NCBI RefSeq assembly: GCF_028532485.1
Contig: NZ_CP116942.1
Coordinates: 3,658,001 to 3,722,000, forward strand
From: Iamia majanohamensis
GTDB lineage: Bacteria > Actinomycetota > Acidimicrobiia > Acidimicrobiales > Iamiaceae
Length of the DNA stretch: 64,000 nucleotides
Reading direction: 5' to 3'
The notes under the pieces are model-generated. The model saw nothing but the letters and a program-made list of their open reading frames with translations, was not told the DNA's origin and searched no databases. The translations under genes were made by a program, and so were the position numbers. Each line of letters starts with the position of its first letter. Positions within the stretch are counted from its first letter, which is position 1. Positions 9,484-16,371 of this stretch are shown here, piece by piece.

Positions 9484-9882
9484 CTACCGAGGGGGTGCGA
9501 CAGCGCTGGGGACGTCGTCGGCTGCTCGGCCGCCTGGATGGCCGTAGGCGGGCCCCCCGGAGGGAAGCTTGAAGCCTGCTTGGCGCAACACGTCATCAGG
9601 CACACCCAACGCTCGAAAGGCGTACGCAGGAACGTCCTCGGCGTCAGCCCATGCCTTCGCGCCGGCGACGAAGGCCGCTTCGAAGGCAGACTGATCGACC
9701 ACCCGACCTCGTTCTTCGCGGTCTAGCTCGGCGAGCAGCAGGAGTTTCGCCATGACGTCGGTCTCCGTACTGATGCGGTCGCGAAGCGCCTGGATGGCGG
9801 GCTCGTCAAGTGCGGGCTCGCTGCAAGCGCCCACCACATCGAGGTACGCCCGAATGGCGTCAACGACCTCTTCGGTCGGCAC
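9484..9882 (-). CDS. Small unknown protein leading the ssp operon
   Basis: Not recognised. A 132-residue protein starting at GTG 9882 (VPTEEVVDAIRAYLDVVG). It looks mostly helical and soluble; the middle (AELDREERGRVVDQ) could form a coiled coil, and the second half has a compact block (FVAGAKAWADAEDVPAYAFR, then ALGVPDDVLRQAGF). It ends only 10 bases before sspA and reads in the same direction, so it is probably the first gene of the operon. An in-frame ATG at 10002 would add 40 Arg-rich residues that look like non-coding translation. A role in regulating or accompanying the phosphorothioation system is only suggested by position. Confidence 0.6.
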   Translation of the reverse strand: MPTEEVVDAIRAYLDVVGACSEPALDEPAIQALRDRISTETDVMAKLLLLAELDREERGRVVDQSAFEAAFVAGAKAWADAEDVPAYAFRALGVPDDVLRQAGFKLPSGGPAYGHPGGRAADDVPSAVAPPR

Positions 9883-10150
9883 ACAACGAGTGTGACGGCG
9901 TCGCTCGGTCCAGCGCAAGCGGTTGGCGCCTCGGAAGGTCGGGCTTGGCGTGTCCTCGCTCGAGGCCCGAGTGATCGGCGTCCCCAACCCGGCGGATCGC
10001 AAGCCCGGACGGCGAGGACGATGTCGACATCGAGTTGCGTTCGCCCCGGCGATCCGCCCTCCCCAGGCTCCGAGCCACTAGTGGCCCATCGGCCATCGGC
10101 CGCTGTCCCGCTAAGAGGCATGGGGCGGAACCCTCTGCCCCTGTTCCGCC

Positions 10151-10462
10151 TCACCGGGCAAGCCCTGCGACACGTTGTGGACGGTGGCGCGCCTGCGTGC
10201 TGTCGAGGGCTGAACGAGCCGCCTCGACTCGATCCCGCACCCACAGCTCCTGCTCACCAGCGGAGGCGACGCGGCGAAAGCCAGCTGTCCCGAGCGCGAC
10301 TCGGGTGCGATCGCCGATGTCGGAGTCGGTCCTGACGAGCTGGTGGCGCCGCGGGTCGTAGACCACCTCGACCTGCTTGCCGCCCCAGAGCCCTGCCGGC
10401 TCCGCCACCCAGCCGACCGGAGCAAGGCGGCCCCTGTCGACGGGACGCATGAACGGCTTCAC
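10151..10462 (-). CDS. Small unknown protein coupled to the T4 coupling protein gene
   Basis: A 103-residue basic protein with no recognised domain. Its ATG overlaps the stop of the coupling-protein gene by 4 bases, so it is translated with that gene and probably belongs to the transfer module. It contains a run that reads like a beta-rich core (GGKQVEVVYDPRRHQLVR) and a helical tail. About 270 bases separate it from the small gene ahead of sspA, with no convincing gene between. Confidence 0.55.
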   Translation of the reverse strand: MKPFMRPVDRGRLAPVGWVAEPAGLWGGKQVEVVYDPRRHQLVRTDSDIGDRTRVALGTAGFRRVASAGEQELWVRDRVEAARSALDSTQARHRPQRVAGLAR

Positions 10463-12270
10463 CGACCCCGCTCCCCTCGCTCAGGTAGCGGCAGAGCGGC
10501 CCGGCGAGCCAGATGCCGGGAGCGGTGGAACGGCCGGCTCCGTACGTGCGCCGGCGGGAGGGTCCCGTGCACGAGCAGGGCATCCCCGGGTCGCATCTGG
10601 CGCAAGACGTGGGGAGGTGCGAGGGGCGTTCGGGCCGTCGAAAGCTGCATCGAGCCTCGACCACCGCCGTCGCCAACTGACCGGGAGCGCGAATCGACCT
10701 CGGCCTCGCCGAGGATCTGGCTCACGTACTTCAACGAAGCGCCGTCCGACAGCCCGGCGTAGAAGAGCTTGCTCAGGTGGTTCGTGAGGATGGTGTCCGC
10801 CGACCGCCCGTGGGACGACTCGATCTGTGCGAGCGACTGCCAGATCGTCACCAACAGCACGCCGAGCCCGGCCAAGGTCGACGCGTACTCGGCCAGCGCC
10901 CGCAGCGGCGTGTTGCCTGCCTCGTCGATGACGATCAGCAGGGGCGGATCGAGCGGCTTCCCGGTAGCCGCGACGTGGCGATACACCTGGGCCACGAGGT
11001 CGTTGAGCAGGCCGCCGAAGGCTGGCGCCAGGCGGCGTTGATCCTCGATCGGCGAGCAGAGGTACAGGCTGTTCGGGCCGCTGAGGAGCCAGGCCAGGTC
11101 CACCCCGGCCGCATCGGCCTCGCAGCGGCGGGAGGATGCCGCCACGTCCGGATCGGACCAGGGCCACACCACCGTCTGAGCCGTGGCATAGACGCTGGAT
11201 CGGGTTCGCTCGTCCATCTCCCAAACGGCCACCAAACCCTGGGACGCATCGGTCGCACCGAGCGCCACCTCGTCGTCCTCATTGACCATGAAGGCGTCGA
11301 GCGCGGTGCGGACCTCACCGGGCCCGAGCTCGCCCGGCTGGTCCTGGCGGAGGACCCACTCGCAGACCGTCCCCATGTCCCGCTGGGCGTGATGCGCGAC
11401 CCACAGCAGGCCCGAGAGGAGGATCTCCGACTGCGACAACCAGAAGTCCAGGCCACCCTCGACCCCACCCCGAGGAGCCGCGTCGCAGAGGGCACGTGCT
11501 GCTCGCTGCGCACCCGAGATGGTGCCGGCGCCATCGACGGGTGACCACCGGGCCTCTGCCCCGATCTGCCTGGTCGACCCCGTCGGGTCGTAGACCCGCA
11601 CCTCACCGAGCGTCGACCGCCAGCCGGCGGTGGAGCCGAGCAGATCCGCCTTCACCGAGCTGAGGACAGCGGGGCCGTCCCACTCGAGGATCCCCGACAC
11701 CGCCGCGCTCGTCTTGCCTGACCTCGACGGGCCGACGAGCGCCACTGCCCCTCGATCGCCGGCACGCCGCGTCGACCACCTCGAGCGGCCCTCACGACGG
11801 ACCTCTGTGGCGACGAGCCAGCGGCCGAACCGGGCGAGGATGAACCGGCCCGACGCCGGGCCACGCACGAGTACCGGCGCAAGGTCCCGCCGGCGGGCGA
11901 AGGCGGGTCGCGCATCGACGCCCAAGGGTCGGCGCTTCGACGTCCCCACCCGCGACCAGCGCGACCAACGAAGGACGACGGCGCCGAGCACCACAAGGGC
12001 CGCGGCGACGAGCCCCGTGCAGGCCCAGTAGGTGACCGGGCCCGGCAGCTCACCGGCCAGGGGTGGGCCCCACGCCTGAGCCGGATCACCCATCCGGTCA
12101 GGCATCCGACCGAGCGCCTGCCCGGCCTCGTTGATGCCGACCAGCTGCGGCGCACCGGCCACGGCCAGCGCCAAGACCGCGCCCGCCCACACGACGCCAA
12201 GGAGGCCCAGCGTCACGCCTGCCCCAAAGAGGACCAGAACCTCGAACCCACTCAGGCCGTCGTGCTGCAC
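10459..12270 (-). CDS. VirD4/TraG-type coupling protein of a conjugation system
   Basis: A 603-residue membrane-anchored ATPase that would deliver DNA to the transfer channel. Two hydrophobic segments lie at about residues 10-40 and 80-100, Walker A GPSRSGKTS at about 180-188, and Walker B LLIVIDEAGN in the C-terminal half, followed by a WQSLAQIES segment typical of TraG/VirD4 proteins. It is the second gene of a leftward pair with the HTH gene at 12569 and overlaps the following small gene. The C-terminal tail is rich in Arg and Pro and could bind DNA or a relaxosome partner. No relaxase gene is seen in the window. Confidence 0.88.
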   Translation of the reverse strand: MQHDGLSGFEVLVLFGAGVTLGLLGVVWAGAVLALAVAGAPQLVGINEAGQALGRMPDRMGDPAQAWGPPLAGELPGPVTYWACTGLVAAALVVLGAVVLRWSRWSRVGTSKRRPLGVDARPAFARRRDLAPVLVRGPASGRFILARFGRWLVATEVRREGRSRWSTRRAGDRGAVALVGPSRSGKTSAAVSGILEWDGPAVLSSVKADLLGSTAGWRSTLGEVRVYDPTGSTRQIGAEARWSPVDGAGTISGAQRAARALCDAAPRGGVEGGLDFWLSQSEILLSGLLWVAHHAQRDMGTVCEWVLRQDQPGELGPGEVRTALDAFMVNEDDEVALGATDASQGLVAVWEMDERTRSSVYATAQTVVWPWSDPDVAASSRRCEADAAGVDLAWLLSGPNSLYLCSPIEDQRRLAPAFGGLLNDLVAQVYRHVAATGKPLDPPLLIVIDEAGNTPLRALAEYASTLAGLGVLLVTIWQSLAQIESSHGRSADTILTNHLSKLFYAGLSDGASLKYVSQILGEAEVDSRSRSVGDGGGRGSMQLSTARTPLAPPHVLRQMRPGDALLVHGTLPPAHVRSRPFHRSRHLARRAALPLPERGERGR

Positions 12271-12365
12271 ACCCCCTCTAGGCCGTTGGAGCCTCCGAAA
12301 CCTCGCGGCCGATCACCTAGATCCCCCGAGGGCGTCCAGCTGGTCGCTCGGAGCCCTGAAGTGCG

Positions 12366-12569
12366 TTAGCGAAGCCGCCCGGTTGCCCTCGCCCAAGCCT
12401 CGATCTCGGACCAGAGCCAGATGCGGAGCCTGCCGAGGGTGGCGACGGGTGCGGGGAAGTCCTCGTGTCGCTCTCGGAGCTTGTGGACGTTCTGACTGTG
12501 CGACAGGCCGAGGCGCTCGGCGATGAGCACGGCATCGACCAGGTCACCCGCGTCGACCATGCGTCCCAC
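12366..12569 (-). CDS. Small helix-turn-helix protein (AlpA/excisionase-like)
   Basis: A 67-residue protein with one winged HTH of the MerR/AlpA kind: IAERLGLSHSQNVHKLRER followed by DFPAPVATLGRLRIWLWSEIEAWA. Such proteins act as excisionase-like recombination directionality factors or as small regulators on mobile elements. It reads toward the coupling-protein gene 95 bases downstream and away from the rightward cassette at 12717, so it may control the intergenic region between 12570 and 12716, where direct repeats of CGTTGAC are found. Confidence 0.7.
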   Translation of the reverse strand: MGRMVDAGDLVDAVLIAERLGLSHSQNVHKLRERHEDFPAPVATLGRLRIWLWSEIEAWARATGRLR

Positions 12570-12591
12570 GCGCCGGACGCTAGGTCACAGT

Positions 12592-12622
12592 CGTTGACTC
12601 GTTGACGAGACAGTGGTACTTC
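12592..12622 (+). promoter_or_regulatory. Candidate promoter with CGTTGAC direct repeats
   Basis: Two copies of CGTTGAC lie 8 bases apart, and the second sits inside a short inverted repeat with arms CTCGT and ACGAG. TTGACT (12594-12599) is 17 bases from TACTTC (12617-12622), a plausible -35/-10 pair reading right toward the cassette at 12717. The repeats could be sites for the HTH protein encoded just to the left. Inferred from spacing only. Confidence 0.35.
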
Positions 12623-12655
12623 TGGTGTGCGCGTCGACACCCCGAGAGCGTGAGT

Positions 12656-12686
12656 GGCCCCGGCGCAGCTGGAACTGCCCGGGGCC
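12656..12686 (+). promoter_or_regulatory. GC-rich hairpin ahead of the rightward cassette
   Basis: Perfect 8-base arms GGCCCCGG (12656-12663) and CCGGGGCC (12679-12686) enclose a 15-base loop. It ends 30 bases before the ATG at 12717 and has no U tract, so a 5'-leader structure or protein-binding site is as likely as a terminator. Confidence 0.4.
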
Positions 12687-12716
12687 GTGGCCGAACCCTG
12701 ATTGGAGGGCCCGACG

Positions 12717-12929
12717 ATGGCTGAGATTACGCGCGCACGCTCACAGCGTGTGACTGCTCAAGGCGTCCCACAGCCCCGGTATTCGAGGTCCCGTGAGGGC
12801 AGCGACGTCGTCCCGCGGACATCGGAACCTCCCTCGCCTCGACCGTGGGCAATGTCCGTCGAACACGAGGGCCTGTTTCCCCACGTCTACGAGGAGGGCC
12901 AGGCCGATGTCTCGATCGACCCCTCGTAG
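12717..12929 (+). CDS. Small unknown protein, first gene of rightward cassette
   Basis: A 70-residue protein without a recognised domain. The ATG at 12717 is preceded by a GGAGG ribosome site (12702-12708 region). The N-terminal half is basic and the C-terminal part acidic (MSVEHEGLFPHVYEEGQADV). Its end overlaps the next gene start by 23 bases. Together with the next two genes it forms a cassette inserted between leftward transfer genes. Supported by ribosome site and coupling rather than by homology. Confidence 0.45.
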   Translation: MAEITRARSQRVTAQGVPQPRYSRSREGSDVVPRTSEPPSPRPWAMSVEHEGLFPHVYEEGQADVSIDPS

Positions 12930-13260
12930 GCGCTGCTCGCCAGCGGCCTCCCGTCCAGGTGCAGCCGCCGGACGGGGGGTCGCTGGCACCCCCATAGGCG
13001 CGATCACCAGATCGCCCGACGCGCCGCCGTCCGCACTGCCGTGGCAGGTGGAGGTCGTCCTGTTGGCCGAGCCGTACCTCTGCATGGCGAGCGGCCGCCC
13101 GTTGCACCACCTCGCACTGATGCTGACCCCGACTGCTCTGGGTCCCTTCAGCCGGCCGATCCTCCTCGACCCGGCTCTGCTCTCCGGCCTCATCGACTCG
13201 GCGATGACGGTTCTCGAAGCCGGCATCGATTTCGTCACCGAGGAGGACGAGGAATGGTGA
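12907..13260 (+). CDS. Small unknown protein, second gene of cassette
   Basis: A 117-residue protein starting at ATG 12907 after a GAGGAGG ribosome site. The first 45 residues are Arg/Ala/Pro-rich; the rest is more protein-like (QVEVVLLAEPYLCMASGRPL, then FSRPILLDPALLSGLIDSAM) and ends in a very acidic tail (FVTEEDEEW). Its stop overlaps the next start in ATGGTGA. No family recognised. Confidence 0.5.
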   Translation: MSRSTPRRRCSPAASRPGAAAGRGVAGTPIGAITRSPDAPPSALPWQVEVVLLAEPYLCMASGRPLHHLALMLTPTALGPFSRPILLDPALLSGLIDSAMTVLEAGIDFVTEEDEEW

Positions 13261-13508
13261 CGGTCCCAGGCGCTCAGCTCCGACCTCAGGGTTTCACCTC
13301 TGCGTCCTTCCGCGTCGCAGGTTGGCGCTACATGGGGGCCGAGATCAACTACGAGCAGACGATCGCCGTCGCAAGCCGCCCACTGTTGTTCGCAGCGCTG
13401 GCTGGCACGAGCGCAATGGTGAATCGACGACGACGGCTCGAAGCTGCTCGCCTCGCCGCGCCTCAGTGGCGCCTGCTCGGCGACGTCACAGTCGTGGCTG
13501 AGGAAGGC

Positions 13509-13533
13509 GGGACTGCCGCGCGGCGGGGTGACA
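13509..13533 (+). repeat. IS left inverted repeat
   Basis: Matches the reverse complement of 14759-14783 in its outer 14 and inner 7 bases with a few mismatches between. Confidence 0.85.
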
Positions 13534-13579
13534 TCTGATCTGTGGTGCCGGGAGGTGCTGCAGGGAGAGGATGTGCACC

Positions 13580-13867
13580 ATGCCCAAGCCGTACCCCAGG
13601 GAGTTCCGGGATGAGGTCGTCCGGGTCGCGTTGAACCGGGAGGAGGGTGTTCGGATCGCGGACATCGCTCGGGACTTCGGGATCACCGAGTCGTGTCTCG
13701 GGAACTGGCTCGCAGACGCCCGCCGCGACGGGCGCGAGCCCGAGGCCCGCAGTGAGATGGCCGAGCTCCGGGAGGCGAAGAAGCGGATCCGCCTCCTCGA
13801 GCAGGAGAACGAGGTCCTGCGCCGAGCAGCCGCGTACCTGGGGCAGGCGAACCTCCCAAAAGGCTGA
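13580..13867 (+). CDS. IS3-family transposase OrfA
   Basis: A 95-residue protein with an N-terminal HTH (FRDEVVRVALNREEGVRIAD, then IARDFGITESCLGNWL) and a C-terminal leucine-zipper-like helix (KKRIRLLEQENEVLRRAAAY), the standard OrfA layout. I prefer the ATG at 13580 because the GGGAGAGG ribosome site abuts the alternative ATG at 13571. The frame ends LPKG-stop at CCAAAAGGCTGATG; the A4 run and the TGATG overlap offer either a -1 frameshift or re-initiation into orfB. Confidence 0.9.
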   Translation: MPKPYPREFRDEVVRVALNREEGVRIADIARDFGITESCLGNWLADARRDGREPEARSEMAELREAKKRIRLLEQENEVLRRAAAYLGQANLPKG

Positions 13868-14751
13868 TGTACCCGCTCGTGCGCGAGCTCGCCGTCGACG
13901 GGATCCCCGTCGCGGTGTCGTGTCGGGTACTCGGTCTCGCTCGCCAGCCCTACTACCGGTGGCTCGCCACGCCGATCATGGACAGCCAGCTGGCCGAGGC
14001 CTACCTGGCCAACGCGATCCACGACGCCCACCGCGACGACCCCGAGTTCGGCTACCGGTTCCTCGCCGATGAGGTCCGCCGGATCGAGGAGCACGCAGCC
14101 GTGTCGGACCGGGTGGTGTGGCGGATCTGCCGCGACAACCAGTGGTGGTCCCGGTTCGGCAAGCCCAAGCGGGGCAAGGGCTCCAGGCCGGGGACACCGG
14201 CCCATGACGACCTCGTCTGCCGGGACTTCACCGCGGATGCCCCGAACCAGCTGTGGCTCACGGACCTGACCGAGCACCGCACCGCCGAGGGCAAGCTCTA
14301 CCTCTGCGCCATCAAGGACGCGTTCTCGAACCGGATCGTCGGCTGGGCCATCGACGAGCGCATGAAGGCCCGCCTCGTCGTGTCGGCGATCGAGATGGCC
14401 GTCGCCCGCCGAGACGGTGACGTCGCCGGCTGCATCCTTCACAGCGACAGGGGCAGCCAGTTCAGAGCTCGAAAGGTGCACCGGACCCTGGCCCGGCATC
14501 GGATGGTCGGCTCCATGGGCCAGGTCGGCGCAGCCGGCGACAACGCCGCCATGGAATCGTTCTTCGCACTCCTCCAGAAGAACGTCCTCGACCGGCGCCA
14601 TCGCTGGGACACCCGCGACCAGCTCCGCATCGCCATCGTCACCTGGATCGAACGGACCTACCACCACCGACGCCGCCAGGCCCGCCTCGGCCGATTGACC
14701 CCCATCGAGTTCGAGATGATCATGACCCCCCAGACGGCAACCGCCGCCTGA
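13867..14751 (+). CDS. IS3-family transposase OrfB (DDE)
   Basis: A 294-residue protein with the rve integrase core: first Asp in WLTDLTEH, second Asp in HSDRGSQF, Glu in NAAMESFFALLQ, spaced as in IS3-family transposases, and the C-terminal LTPIEFE motif. It lies in the -1 frame relative to orfA and could be made as an OrfAB fusion or on its own from the ATG inside TGATG. It appears full length and intact. Confidence 0.93.
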   Translation: MYPLVRELAVDGIPVAVSCRVLGLARQPYYRWLATPIMDSQLAEAYLANAIHDAHRDDPEFGYRFLADEVRRIEEHAAVSDRVVWRICRDNQWWSRFGKPKRGKGSRPGTPAHDDLVCRDFTADAPNQLWLTDLTEHRTAEGKLYLCAIKDAFSNRIVGWAIDERMKARLVVSAIEMAVARRDGDVAGCILHSDRGSQFRARKVHRTLARHRMVGSMGQVGAAGDNAAMESFFALLQKNVLDRRHRWDTRDQLRIAIVTWIERTYHHRRRQARLGRLTPIEFEMIMTPQTATAA

Positions 14752-14758
14752 CCAACCG

Positions 14759-14783
14759 TGTCACCTCCACGCGCGGCAGTCCC
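14759..14783 (-). repeat. IS right inverted repeat
   Basis: Reverse complement begins GGGACTGCCGCGCG and ends GGTGACA, pairing with 13509-13533. Followed by the GGC target duplication. Confidence 0.85.
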
Positions 14784-15111
14784 GGCCGTCTCCTAGTCCT
14801 GCACGAAGGTGAGTGGGCATCGGTGTGGTTCGACGCAGTCATTGACGTGTGGCGCCACGGGGACGGAGCCGTCACCTTGCTCTTCGCCGATGACCCTCCC
14901 TATGCCTTCACCGGTGGGTGGGCAGGGCAGGTTGCGCTTGTCCTCGAACATGCGCTCTCTGCGCGACATCACCGGTTAGCGACCTGACGGGATAAGGGGA
15001 GCAACCGCCGTCCGTATGCTCGACCTCAACGGTCGCCACTTGGCGGTCGGAAGGTCGGCTTGACCCCCCGGGCCACCCAAGACTCCGACTTGGAGCGTTG
15101 GAGACTGGAAG

Positions 15112-16038
15112 GTGTACTTGTGCGCCGTGGCCCGACTGCCGGATCCAATGCTGGCGCAGACCGGCGTGCACCGGACCGGGTCTCGGGTGGTCGCCGAGGT
15201 CAAGTACGACGGCTGCCGGGGGATCGTTGCCGTCGACGGACACCGCATCCGGGCCCGCTCTCGACCGGGGTCCAGCATGGTTGGTTGGTTCCCAGAGCTC
15301 GGCAGCCTCGCTAAGGATCTCGCCGGCCGTCGGGTGGTGCTCGACGGCGAGGTGATCGCGGCCGATCCCTCCGGGCGCCCGGACTTCGGGCGCTTGCAGC
15401 GCCGGATCGGGCGCACTCCTCGACGGCTCGTTGGACTTGACCCCGTGCGCTTCGTCGCCTTCGACGTCCTCAGCGTGGACGGCTCGTCCGTGTGCGACCG
15501 TCCCTGGCAACAGCGGCGCGAGCTGCTCGAGGAGCTGGGCGAAAGCGCTGGCCCGCAATGGCAAGTCGCCCCCGTGTTCGACGACATCGATGCCGCCGTC
15601 GACGCCACCTCCGAGTTCGGCCTCGAGGGAGTGGTCGTAAAGGACCGGTCGGCGCCGTACCGCCCGGGTCAGCGGACCCGCGCGTGGATCAAGGTCAAGC
15701 ACACCACGGTCAGCCGGTTCGTGGTCGGGGGATTGGCCACGACGTCACGCTGCCGGGATGCACTCCTCGTAGGCGACCTCCTGCCCGACGGACGGATCGC
15801 CTACCGAGGCTGCGTCGAGGTAGGGACTGCGAAGGGCCGGAGGGCGGAAGCCGCACACCTCCTGCGGCAGGCGACGACCGAGGCCAGCCCCTTCGACTCT
15901 CCCCCCGGCTTCTCCCAGGTCGTCTGGGTCGAGCCCTTACTCATCGTCGAGGTCCGCCACCTGGGCACCACGCGAGGTGGGCGGCTTCGGGAGCCGATGC
16001 TGATGGCACCGGTCGACGTGGTCCGGGGCGGCTTGTGA
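15112..16038 (+). CDS. ATP-dependent DNA ligase (LigC/LigD ligase-domain type)
   Basis: A 308-residue DNA ligase with adenylation and OB domains only. Visible motifs: adenylated Lys in EVKYDGCRG near residue 30, motif III VRFVAFDVL, motif IV LEGVVVKDR, and motif V RAWIKVKH. The N terminus matches the LPDPMLAQTG start seen in bacterial LigC-like enzymes. The GTG at 15112 is a weak choice; a slightly later start is possible. No Ku or polymerase gene is next to it. It lies between the IS-broken cassette and the transfer genes and may repair nicks made during transfer or by the phosphorothioation system; that link is speculation. Confidence 0.85.
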   Translation: MYLCAVARLPDPMLAQTGVHRTGSRVVAEVKYDGCRGIVAVDGHRIRARSRPGSSMVGWFPELGSLAKDLAGRRVVLDGEVIAADPSGRPDFGRLQRRIGRTPRRLVGLDPVRFVAFDVLSVDGSSVCDRPWQQRRELLEELGESAGPQWQVAPVFDDIDAAVDATSEFGLEGVVVKDRSAPYRPGQRTRAWIKVKHTTVSRFVVGGLATTSRCRDALLVGDLLPDGRIAYRGCVEVGTAKGRRAEAAHLLRQATTEASPFDSPPGFSQVVWVEPLLIVEVRHLGTTRGGRLREPMLMAPVDVVRGGL

Positions 16039-16042
16039 CGAG

Positions 16043-16294
16043 CTACTTGCTCTTCTTGCCTGACTCCTTCGCCGGCTTCTGAGCGAGGGCACTGCCAGCG
16101 GCGCTCTTCGTCGCCTTTGAGGACCCCTTCGACTTCATCGTCTTGGACGCCGCCGAGGCGGCACCCTTACCGGTGACCTTCGAGTTGCCTGTCTGAGACA
16201 GGGCGCTACCTGCCGCCGTCTTCGACTTCTTGCCGCCCTTCTGATCGAGCGTCTTGCCGGCGTTGGATGCAGCCTTCTTGCCTGTCTTGGCCAT
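16043..16294 (-). CDS. Small Lys/Ala/Ser-rich repeat protein
   Basis: An 83-residue, strongly basic protein made of Lys, Ala, Ser and Gly, with two copies of AAGSAL followed by S/A-Q, and several K-S/T-K steps. A strong GAGGAGG ribosome site precedes the ATG at 16294. Similar small proteins of unknown function with AAGSALSQ tails occur in many bacteria; the composition suggests DNA or RNA binding or a disordered stress protein. It ends 4 bases after the convergent ligase stop. Confidence 0.65.
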   Translation of the reverse strand: MAKTGKKAASNAGKTLDQKGGKKSKTAAGSALSQTGNSKVTGKGAASAASKTMKSKGSSKATKSAAGSALAQKPAKESGKKSK

Positions 16295-16371
16295 GGTCGG
16301 GTCCTCCTCGAGGGGATGGGAACTGTCCGAGTCTCCCCCAGCTGTCGGGCGACAAGCGGCGGCGTGGAGCC

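Larger units (their letters stand above)
13509..14783 (+). mobile_element. IS3-family insertion sequence, complete
   Basis: A 1275-bp element bounded by imperfect 25-bp inverted repeats that begin GGGACTGCCGCGCG on both ends and finish GGTGACA inside, flanked by a 3-bp direct duplication GGC (13506-13508 and 14784-14786). It encodes orfA and orfB transposase reading frames in the usual IS3 arrangement. Both open frames appear intact, so the element may still be active. It sits inside a small unknown gene of the conjugative element, which shows that it arrived after the cassette. Confidence 0.92.
13254..14987 (+). pseudogene. Unknown cassette gene interrupted by an IS3-family insertion
   Basis: The gene begins at ATG 13254, overlapping the preceding stop, and reads to the IS left end at 13509, where it runs into an IS-encoded stop. 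If the IS and one copy of the 3-base duplication GGC are removed, the frame continues without a break from 14787 to a TGA at 14985-14987. The joined product would be about 152 residues, with VTVVAEEG running into RLLVLHEGEWASVWFDAVID. The restored second half looks like genuine protein (FADDPPYAFTGGWAGQVALV). Function unknown; the insertion must remove or truncate it. Confidence 0.75.

Noticed and set aside
13486-14667. A 393-codon leftward frame opposite the IS transposase
   Set aside because: Antisense shadow of orfA/orfB; the DDE transposase on the plus strand is unambiguous.
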